A stretch of DNA of 13,151 bases from the NCBI GenBank assembly GCA_002292025.1, contig DBBC01000058.1, positions 1 to 13,151 on the forward strand, written 5' to 3'. The notes under the pieces are model-generated. The model was given only the letters and a program-made list of their open reading frames with translations. It ran no database searches and had not been told where the DNA came from. The stretch comes from Firmicutes bacterium UBA994 (GTDB lineage: Bacteria > Bacillota > UBA994). Below are positions 7,385-12,818 of the stretch, one piece after another. Position 1 is the first letter of the stretch. Every line of letters begins with the position of its first letter. The translations under genes and the position numbers were made by a program.

Positions 7385-7566
7385 CTCTGTCCTGACTGAC
7401 CTGAGAGATTTCGCGGGATAGAACAGTCCCGCTTGCTCCTTCGGTGCCACCTATTGGCTTTCCAGAGTGCTGTCCGCTGAGCGGTCCTTTGGCCTGAGAG
7501 TTTAACTATGCAACCGGCGAGTTGCAAGCGTGCTCCTTCGGCGCCCCACCGAGGTCTCTTCCGCTA
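7385..7566 (-). promoter_or_regulatory. Tandem (two-aptamer) glycine riboswitch
   Basis: The minus strand holds two copies of the glycine aptamer core. Aptamer I (about 7566-7481) contains GCGGAAGAGACC, GGCGCCGAAGGAGCA and CTCTCAGGCCAAAGGACCGC. Aptamer II (about 7480-7385) contains CTCTGGAAAGCC, GGCACCGAAGGAGCAA, AATCTCTCAGG and GGACAGAG; its P1 helix is CTCTG with CAGAG. A short linker joins them, as in typical tandem riboswitches. It sits in the roughly 270-nt leader of the comFB-like/grd operon, which degrades the same ligand, so induction by glycine is the natural reading. Confidence 0.96.
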
Positions 7567-7599
7567 GCTTCATTCAGCAGATATAAAGTTCTCGTGATT

Positions 7600-7628
7600 A
7601 GTATAACATTCTTGTGTGCGGTCTGCAA
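7600..7628 (-). promoter_or_regulatory. Sigma-A type promoter of the riboswitch/grd operon
   Basis: The minus strand shows TTGCAG (7628-7623), a 17-nt spacer and TATACT (7605-7600), with a TG one base before the -10 giving an extended -10 (TGTTATACT). Transcription would start near 7593, about 27 nt before aptamer I. The -35 begins only about 10 nt after the selD stop, with no terminator between, so readthrough from selD could add to operon transcription. Confidence 0.8.
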
Positions 7629-7638
7629 GCGATTGCGA

Positions 7639-8700
7639 TTATGTCCGCTTCCCGCGAGCGTCGGTTAAATATTTGACATCCACGCGTCCGGGGCTGCCTG
7701 CCCGGCAATAGCCGACTTTCACTGCCGGAACACCTGCCTGTTTAAGAGCCCGCAGGGCTTGCTCCGCGTCTTGCGGCGGCAGTGAAAAAAGCAGACCACC
7801 GCTGGTTTGCGGGTCATACAAAGCGTCGGTGAGTGCTTCCGGCACCGCTCCGTCAATGGACACGCAACTGGCGAAGTGCTCTGCGTTGCGGTAGGCACCG
7901 GCTGGTATGAGACCCATCGCCGCATACTCTAGCGTGCCGGGAAGTAGCGGGATTTCACCTGCAGAAAGCACAATCTCTATGCCGCTGGCACGCGCAACCT
8001 CGACCGTGTGCCCAAGCATGCCAAAGCCGGTGATATCTGTGCCGCCGTGAACATCGAAGGTTGCGAAGACCTCCGCCGCTGTCTTGTTTAGTTCGGTCAT
8101 GGTGTTAAGGGCCGCCTGCAGGTGCACTACATCTGCCATACCGGCTTTGTAAGCTGTAGTAACGATGCCTGTGCCAAGCGGTTTGGTCAGGATGAGGCTG
8201 TCCCCTGCCCGTGCCCCGCTGTTTTTAATAATCTTGTTGGGGTCTACCACGCCGGTGACTGCCAGTCCATATTTGATATCGGCGTTCTCCACCGTATGCC
8301 CCCCCAGAAGCGCGACACCCGCCTCGGCGGCTTTGTCGGCTCCCCCGCGCAGCACTTCACCCATAACCGACAGCGGCACGCATGAAGCATAACAGGCGAT
8401 ATTGAGCGCAGTCAGGGGCTTTGCCCCCATGGCGTAAATGTCACTGAGGGAGTTAGCTGCGGCGATCTGACCGAACATATACGGGTCGTCAGTCAGGGGC
8501 GAAAAGAAATCCACGGTTTGCACGATGGCTAGGTCATCGCGCAGAAGGTACACACCGGCATCGTCACTGGTCTCTATGCCGACGAGGACGCGGGCATTTG
8601 CATGTTTGGGCAGATTCGCCAAAAGACTACTTAGGGCACCCGGCCCTAACTTGCTGGCTCAGCCGCCGCCTTGAGACAATTCGGTTAGCCTAACGACCAC
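7639..8700 (-). CDS. selD: Selenide, water dikinase SelD, itself a selenoprotein (Sec14)
   Basis: SelD uses ATP and selenide to make selenophosphate, the selenium donor for Sec-tRNA formation by SelA. The frame crosses a TGA at 8661-8659. Upstream it reads VVRLTELSQGGG and downstream ASKLGPGALSSLLANLP, matching the glycine-rich N-terminus in which E. coli has Cys17 and Lys20; here they are Sec14 and Lys17. Other family motifs follow: ETSDDAGVY, QTVDFF, AAANSLSDIYAMG, LLGGHTVE, HGGTDITGFGMLGH and DPQTSGGLL. The start is GTG at 8700-8698, chosen because AAAGGAGG lies 6-9 nt upstream; the total is 353 residues. A standard caller would start at the TTG at 8622 and drop the active site. It lies just upstream of the glycine reductase operon, the main local consumer of selenium. 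Confidence 0.96.
8631..8649 (-). promoter_or_regulatory. SECIS hairpin of selD
   Basis: UUAGGGC pairs perfectly with GCCCUAA around the loop CGGGU. With the U of UGA as position 1, the stem is 13-19/25-31 and the loop 20-24, so G23 and U24 lie at the loop's 3' side exactly as in the E. coli fdhF SECIS. The spacing and the 7-bp stem inside the coding sequence support true Sec insertion rather than a stop. Confidence 0.8.
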
Positions 8701-8922
8701 ACCGCCCTCCTCCTTTCTATGGCCTCGCGCGCTTCCGGTGAGCGCAACAAGGCCGCTGTTTCTGCTACGGCTCGACTTAAGCAACGTTGATCCGTCATAC
8801 ATTTCTCCGCCGACACGCGCGTTCCTGCCGCAGGGGGAAAAGCGTGCCGCTGCCGGCGGGAGTTGGCTAAGGAGTTTTATGTCAGCGTAAGACCGGAACC
8901 GTGACGGTAAAAGGAGATTATA
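8701..8922 (-). promoter_or_regulatory. Long GC-rich leader of selD with candidate -10
   Basis: No convincing gene fills the minus strand here, although the selD frame stays open upstream of its GTG start with unconserved sequence. A perfect TATAAT lies at 8922-8917 but I see no good -35 at 16-18 nt, so the promoter is tentative. Transcription from there gives a leader of roughly 210 nt. It contains several GC-rich inverted repeats, the strongest directly before the ribosome binding site (separate entry). It matches no riboswitch class that I recognise. On the plus strand the same stretch is the upstream region of the small gene at 8982. Confidence 0.35.
8721..8754 (-). promoter_or_regulatory. 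Strong hairpin just upstream of the selD ribosome binding site
   Basis: GGCCTTGTTGCGCT pairs with AGCGCGCGAGGCC in about 13 base pairs with one bulged U and a few G-U pairs, closing a 7-nt loop CACCGGA. The stem ends about 6 nt before AAAGGAGG. There is no U-run, so it is not a terminator. A translational control or transcript-stabilising element is possible; nothing in the sequence decides between these. Confidence 0.5.
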
Positions 8923-8981
8923 GCGCGATGCAGAATATGTGACCGACAAAAGAAACTGAAGAAATGCGGGGAGGTGGGGAG

Positions 8982-9143
8982 TTGAGCATCAGTAAAACCA
9001 GAGGCTTCTTGTATTGGTTAGCCAAGCTGTTAGGGGACTGGCAGGCCATCTCCAGCGGCAGCGGCAAGAAAATGGCCAAGCGGGTCGGCAGAAGAGCTGC
9101 CGGCAAGGCTACGGGCAGGGCGCTGCGAAAGCTGTTTAAGTGA
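8982..9143 (+). CDS. Small basic conserved hypothetical protein (53 aa)
   Basis: The frame begins at TTG 8982 behind a very strong GGGGAGGTGGGGAG site and reads MSISKTRGFLYWLAKLLGDW, then QAISSGSGKK and a tail rich in Lys and Arg (MAKRVGRRAAGKATGRALRKLFK). An in-frame ATG at 8964 lies before the ribosome binding site core and is less likely. An aromatic/hydrophobic helix at residues 9-20 is followed by a strongly basic segment with GR/GK repeats. I recall similar small proteins with FLYWLAKLLGD and a basic GKxxGR tail in many bacterial genomes, but no function. It stands 42 nt before the UPF0175/DUF3368 pair on the same strand, possibly cotranscribed. I saw no clear promoter or terminator. 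Confidence 0.8.
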   Translation: MSISKTRGFLYWLAKLLGDWQAISSGSGKKMAKRVGRRAAGKATGRALRKLFK

Positions 9144-9185
9144 AGTTGCGAGCGCCAGCGGATTGAGAATCACAGGAGGCAAAAA

Positions 9186-9464
9186 ATGACGGAGAGGGGT
9201 CAAAGAATGTCAGGTACAATATCTATTGAAATACCGCGCGAAGTGCTCCACGCCGCACGGATGACGCCGCAGGAGATGAGGCGCGAGTTGGCAATACACC
9301 TGTTTCAGCAGGGGCGGCTTTCATTTGGCAAGGCGCGTGAGATGGCGGGGATGACTGTATGGGCATTCCAGCAGATATTAGGGAGCAGAGAAATTCCCGT
9401 ACATTATGACATGGAGGATTATGAAGAGGATCTGGCAACGATTAGGGAACGCAGCCGTTTATGA
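9186..9464 (+). CDS. UPF0175 family protein, probable antitoxin
   Basis: A 92-residue soluble protein with the UPF0175 pattern: an N-terminal strand ISIEIPREVL, a helix with RRELAIHLFQQGRLSFGKAREMAGMTVWAFQQIL (a helix-turn-helix-like region at about residues 37-70) and the SREIPVHYDMEDYEEDL tail. Members are commonly encoded immediately before a DUF3368 PIN-like gene and are considered antitoxins that bind DNA. The ATG at 9186 follows AGGAGG by 6 nt, an ideal site; Met8 is an alternative start. The stop overlaps the next start in ATGA, so translation is coupled. Neutralisation of the downstream protein is inferred from family context, not shown here. Confidence 0.87.
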   Translation: MTERGQRMSGTISIEIPREVLHAARMTPQEMRRELAIHLFQQGRLSFGKAREMAGMTVWAFQQILGSREIPVHYDMEDYEEDLATIRERSRL

Positions 9465-9952
9465 GTGTTGTGAGTAACTCCTCACCCCTCATCAATATGG
9501 CACGGATCGGGAAATTGGACTTGTTACGCCACCTCTACGGTGCGTTGTACATCCCAGAAGCGGTATGGCACGAAGTAGTCGTTAACGGTGCCGGAGAGCT
9601 AGGAGCAGATGAAGTAAAGGCAGCCGCATGGATAAGGGTAAAATCGATTGCTAACACAACCCTAGCACACGCTTTACAGCAACAACTTGATGCCGGAGAA
9701 GCTGAGGCGATTGTTCTCACGATGGAAGTGCAGGCTGATCTACTTCTGATGGACGAAAGAGTTGGACGCGAAGTTGCCAGACACTTAGGTTTGCGGTATG
9801 TGGGCTTGATCGGCGTTCTTGTCGAAGCTAAGCACAAAGGGGCGATAAGGGAGATCAAATCTCATCTGGATGCGCTACGCGACATAGCAGGCTTCCGCAT
9901 CCGTGATACGCTTTATGAGCGTGTGTTACAGGACGAGGGGGAGGCACCATAA
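9461..9952 (+). CDS. DUF3368 family PIN-like protein, probable toxin nuclease
   Basis: A 163-residue protein of the DUF3368 family, related to PIN-domain ribonucleases. It opens with VVSNSSPLINMARIGKLDLL, where the first acidic residue of classical PIN domains is Asn6, as in some members of this family. Other conserved points are the acidic pair in LDAGEAEAIVL (Glu80, Glu82), LLLMDERVGREVARHLGL (Asp98) and the VGLIGVLVEAKHKGAI segment. It overlaps the UPF0175 gene by 4 nt, the usual type II toxin-antitoxin arrangement. With the first acid replaced, nuclease activity is uncertain. It converges on the repeat-protein gene on the other strand. Confidence 0.88.
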   Translation: MSVVSNSSPLINMARIGKLDLLRHLYGALYIPEAVWHEVVVNGAGELGADEVKAAAWIRVKSIANTTLAHALQQQLDAGEAEAIVLTMEVQADLLLMDERVGREVARHLGLRYVGLIGVLVEAKHKGAIREIKSHLDALRDIAGFRIRDTLYERVLQDEGEAP

Positions 9953-9956
9953 ATCG

Positions 9957-10070
9957 CCACCGAACCCCGGTGGGGGTACACGAGGGCGACCTGCGAAAAC
10001 GACGTCACCGTGCCCGTGTCGTCTGGGTTTGAAAGCCCAACAGGGACGGTAACAGGTCAAAATAGTCGCC
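9957..10070. other. Convergent intergenic region with nested inverted repeats
   Basis: About 100 nt between the DUF3368 stop and the end of the repeat-protein gene holds several stems: CCACCG/CGGTGG (9957-9973), GACGTCAC/GTGTCGTC with one mismatch (10001-10023), TGGGTTT/AAGCCCA (10024-10039), and a longer-range GACCTG/CAGGTC pair (9988-9993 with 10053-10058) enclosing the last two. GGCGAC/GTCGCC (9985-9990 with 10065-10070) is an alternative outer stem. There is no T-run typical of intrinsic terminators. The layout could serve two converging transcripts as a transcription barrier or could be a small structured RNA. I recognise no known family. Confidence 0.35.
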
Positions 10071-10572
10071 AACGAAAGCCTGCGTCCAAGAATCGCAGAC
10101 CAGTCCTGCGGTACCAGTAGTACGCCAACATGGCCACCACAACAGCTACTGAAAACGTTACATCGGCGTCGAATTTGACGGAAACGTCCTTGCCACTTAC
10201 CGCACCACCGGCGCGCCCAGATACTACCCCGCCCTCGTTATACAGGTTACAATCGAACCCATCTATCATGCCACCGCAACGCCCAACAAAAGTCCTGCTA
10301 TCCTCAGCACGCAGGTCAAAGTTGATGCCCACTATCTCGCCGCCGATTCTCCCCTTGATTTCCTGACTGGTGCAGAGCAGTGAGACGTCATTGCCTTCGA
10401 ACTCGCCACCGAGACGACCTTCCATCTTGCCCGTGGCAGGGTCATAGATAAGCGCTAGGTCAGCGCCATGTAGCGTGCCGCCCAAACGGCCCTCCACCTT
10501 GCCATCGGCATAGGTGCAAACAATGTCAAATCCAGCTACCGTCCCACCCAGCCTGCCAATTATCTGCCCCAA
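10057..10572 (-). CDS. GRxGG six-repeat protein with C-terminal membrane segment
   Basis: I do not recognise a family. The 171-residue product consists of six tandem repeats with the core G-R-(L/I/C/A)-G-G followed by about three residues, G-x-D/N and a hydrophobic strand. The Gly-Arg pairs start at residues 6, 28, 52, 74, 97 and 119, a spacing of 22-24. The regular Gly turns and alternating hydrophobic residues suggest a small beta-solenoid. Residues 138-154 (VTFSVAVVVAMLAYYWY) form one likely membrane helix followed by Arg-Arg, giving a tail-anchored layout with no signal peptide. The start is TTG at 10572-10570, because AAAGGAGGG lies 7 nt upstream; the in-frame ATG at 10629 has no such site. 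It ends in TGA and stands alone between selC and the toxin-antitoxin pair. Confidence 0.7.
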   Translation of the reverse strand: MGQIIGRLGGTVAGFDIVCTYADGKVEGRLGGTLHGADLALIYDPATGKMEGRLGGEFEGNDVSLLCTSQEIKGRIGGEIVGINFDLRAEDSRTFVGRCGGMIDGFDCNLYNEGGVVSGRAGGAVSGKDVSVKFDADVTFSVAVVVAMLAYYWYRRTGLRFLDAGFRWRLF

Positions 10573-10727
10573 GTCGGTTCCCTCCTTTGGACTGAAGGAT
10601 TTTGGCACACACAAAAAATACAAAGACATTAGCGCCTAGCCTCTACTTTCGCTATTATCCTAGGGCTTCCTTCTGGGATAATTACTATGAGGTCTGTAAC
10701 CCATGGCAAATAATATTGTACTTTTCG

Positions 10728-10770
10728 ATAAAATTATAAAGCGCAGGCTATTGCATGCAATAGCCTGCGC
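10728..10770 (-). terminator. Intrinsic terminator after tRNA-Sec
   Basis: GCGCAGGCTATTG pairs perfectly with CAATAGCCTGCGC around a 4-nt loop (10741-10770), and TTTATAATTTTAT follows on the minus strand. It begins 9 nt after the encoded CCA of the tRNA and closes the selA-selB-selC unit. On the plus strand no T-run follows, so it acts in one direction. Confidence 0.9.
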
Positions 10771-10779
10771 GGTTCTTGC

Positions 10780-10876
10780 TGGCGGGAGTATGTGGGAATC
10801 GAACCCACCGCGGCCTGTTCTAGAGACCGCTGACGGATTTGAAGTCCGGAAGGCACACCAGAACCTATCTACTCCC
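10780..10876 (-). tRNA. selC: tRNA-Sec (UCA anticodon), selC
   Basis: The 97-nt gene folds into a selenocysteine tRNA that reads UGA. The anticodon loop CTTCAAA carries TCA (10842-10840) on a CGGA/TCCG stem. A long extra arm GCGG-TCT/AGG-CCGC follows, then the T arm GTGGG-TTCGATT-CCCAC. The acceptor is GGGAGTA/TACTCCC, discriminator G, and CCA is encoded (10782-10780). The eighth acceptor pair expected in bacterial tRNA-Sec would be G10869 with A10791, a mismatch. The 5' end lies 4 nt after the selB stop, so the tRNA must be processed from the selAB transcript or from a promoter inside selB. Confidence 0.95.
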
Positions 10877-10880
10877 GTTG

Positions 10881-12818
10881 TCAGTCTAGCACGGTGGAGC
10901 CGCTGCTGTCAAAAGCGGAGTGCAGCCTGCGTACCTCGCCTACGCGATACGTAATGCGCTGTTGGTCAAAGTATTCTAACAGCGGGAGAGCGTATTTGCG
11001 GCTGCTGTCGATATAGGTTCTAAACGCGGCTAGGGAAAGCTCGGGCTCAGCACGGAAGTGCTGTAGCACTAGTTCGCGCGCGCGGGCGATGGCTGCGGCA
11101 TGAAAGTACATGCCCTCTGCCACCTTGACTACTGCTTGGGCCTCCACTAGGGCGTCAAGCAGTTCCTTAGTGTCTTCTGACGACAAACCTGTTTCGGTCT
11201 TTAGTTCATCAAGTGCAGGGGGGCTAAACAATGGCCCTGTGAGCAGCCTGATCGCTGTCTCTCGGGCGCGGTTCCATTTGCCCGCAAACTCAACACGAAA
11301 ATCACGTAAAGCAACTGATTTCGCCGTCAAGCCAAGGGATGATTCGGCCTGTATCTCTAGTAACACAGCGGCAAAGACGCGGCTGTTGACGTCGCCCATG
11401 ATTCTGCTTCGCAGTTCTTCCCTAGGCATGCCTGCCCGCAGCGGGAAACGGCGATGGTATTCACCCACTACAGCCATTGTTTTATCGAGTAACGCCTTAA
11501 GCCGAGCGCGGTGGAATAGGTATTCTGCTTCGTCGGCAAAAACACTTACTACGTGGTCGTCAGCCAAAAGTTGCTCGAGTGCCTCTTCACGGTCCGGCTT
11601 AGCGATAATGCGCAAAACCTGTTCGCGCGTGTAGAGATGCTCATCCTGAGCCATTAAGTATTGACTGATAATCTCCGCCGTACTGCCGCTTTCCAAGACA
11701 GCTAACTCCGCCAAGGCGCGCTCGCGATAGCGCTTGCGTTTCTTGGGCAGGGGGTCAAGCACTGTCCCTCCTCCCAGCGTGGCTAGAGGAGAGTAAGATC
11801 GCAGCACAAAGCGGTCCTCTGCCAAAACTGCCACCGGCGCCTCCAATCGCAGCTGCGCGTAGGCGCTTTCCCCGGGGCTTAGTTCATCCCGGTCTAGCAG
11901 CACGGCGCGGCAAATCACTTCTGCCGTACCGATATAGAGGCGGACGCGGGCACGATTAGCGAGGAGCCTATCGGCGTCGGGCAGCAAAGACAGGCGAACA
12001 TCGAGCATCAAGCTAGGGGACAGATGACCTTTAGCCGCCAATACATCCCCCCGCCGGATAGCTTCTACGCCGATGGAAGCAAGGTTTAGCGCCACGCGTT
12101 GCCCTGCTTGGGCTGATCTCACTTGCACCCCGTGCACACCTACGCCGCGCACTCTAATCGGCATCAATGCCGGGTAGAGCATAATTTGATCCGTTGCCTG
12201 TACAGTGCCTGCCAGCAAGGTGCCTGTTACGACTGTACCGAACCCCTGCAGCGTAAACACACGGTCAACGGGGAGGCGAAAGGGCCGCCCGGCGTCACGC
12301 TCGGACAGATCCTCGCACAGGCGGTCAATGGCGGCAGTCAACTCCACTAGACCTTGGCCGGTGTGAGCGGATACGGCAATTGTCGGGGCGTGGGCCATCA
12401 CGGTGCCCCGCACCTTCTCCTCGATGTCGAGCAATACTAAGTCTAGCCAGTCGGGCTCTACTAAGTCGGCTTTGGTTATGACCACGATGCCGCGCTGCAC
12501 TTGCAGCAGGGACAGAATGTGCAAGTGTTCTACCGTCTGCGGCATAAAGCCCTCGTCAGCGGCGACTACCAGCAGCACCAAATCCATGCCGCCTACGCCG
12601 GCCAGCATATTCTTGATAAAGCGCTCATGACCGGGGACATCGATAATGCCCGCCCGCCTGCCGCTGGGCAAGTCAAAGTAGGCAAACCCCAAGTCAATCG
12701 TAATGCCGCGCTCTTTTTCTTCTTTTAGACGGTCGCAGTCAATGCCTGTCAAAGCCTTGATAAGGGTGGTTTTCCCGTGGTCAATATGTCCTGCCGTGCC
12801 GATGATAAGGTGCTTCAT
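10881..12818 (-). CDS. selB: Selenocysteine-specific elongation factor SelB
   Basis: SelB is the GTPase that brings Sec-tRNA to the ribosome at UGA codons marked by a SECIS hairpin. At 645 residues it is near the usual 610-640. The EF-Tu-like part shows the P-loop GTAGHIDHGKTT at 7-18, ERGIT at 36-40, DVPGHERF at 60-67 and TKAD at 115-118, then beta-barrel domains (TLQGFGTVVTGTLLAGTV). The C-terminal third carries the winged-helix region that binds the SECIS, ending RKYALPLLEYFDQQRITYRVGEVRRL. The ATG overlaps the selA stop by 4 nt (ATGA), so the two are translationally coupled. It stops at TGA; no SECIS-like hairpin with the right register follows, and an in-frame TAG comes four codons later, so this is a true stop. 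Confidence 0.97.
   Translation of the reverse strand: MKHLIIGTAGHIDHGKTTLIKALTGIDCDRLKEEKERGITIDLGFAYFDLPSGRRAGIIDVPGHERFIKNMLAGVGGMDLVLLVVAADEGFMPQTVEHLHILSLLQVQRGIVVITKADLVEPDWLDLVLLDIEEKVRGTVMAHAPTIAVSAHTGQGLVELTAAIDRLCEDLSERDAGRPFRLPVDRVFTLQGFGTVVTGTLLAGTVQATDQIMLYPALMPIRVRGVGVHGVQVRSAQAGQRVALNLASIGVEAIRRGDVLAAKGHLSPSLMLDVRLSLLPDADRLLANRARVRLYIGTAEVICRAVLLDRDELSPGESAYAQLRLEAPVAVLAEDRFVLRSYSPLATLGGGTVLDPLPKKRKRYRERALAELAVLESGSTAEIISQYLMAQDEHLYTREQVLRIIAKPDREEALEQLLADDHVVSVFADEAEYLFHRARLKALLDKTMAVVGEYHRRFPLRAGMPREELRSRIMGDVNSRVFAAVLLEIQAESSLGLTAKSVALRDFRVEFAGKWNRARETAIRLLTGPLFSPPALDELKTETGLSSEDTKELLDALVEAQAVVKVAEGMYFHAAAIARARELVLQHFRAEPELSLAAFRTYIDSSRKYALPLLEYFDQQRITYRVGEVRRLHSAFDSSGSTVLD

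Noticed and set aside
8659..8949. Minus-strand 96-codon frame ending at the selD UGA, as a separate gene
   Set aside because: Only its last 13 codons are conserved SelD sequence; the rest has no family resemblance and precedes the strong ribosome binding site of the GTG start.
8928..8984. ATG CAG AAT ATG TGA in frame with the 53-residue gene, a possible Sec-extended form
   Set aside because: The ribosome binding site is about 13 nt from that ATG, no SECIS-type hairpin follows, and a far better site sits directly before the TTG at 8982.
9958..10059. Frame of the repeat protein stays open for about 50 codons after its UGA at 10057-10059
   Set aside because: The continuation is antisense to the end of the DUF3368 gene, has no Cys/Sec redox motif, and no hairpin in the right register is evident.
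10741..10770. Perfect 30-nt palindrome as an operator or attachment site
   Set aside because: Its place 9 nt after the tRNA CCA and the T-rich tract that follows on the minus strand fit an intrinsic terminator.
10881..10883. selB ends in UGA, which could be a further Sec codon in a Sec-decoding cell
   Set aside because: An in-frame TAG follows four codons later, the tRNA-Sec gene begins 4 nt on, and the protein has already reached normal SelB length.
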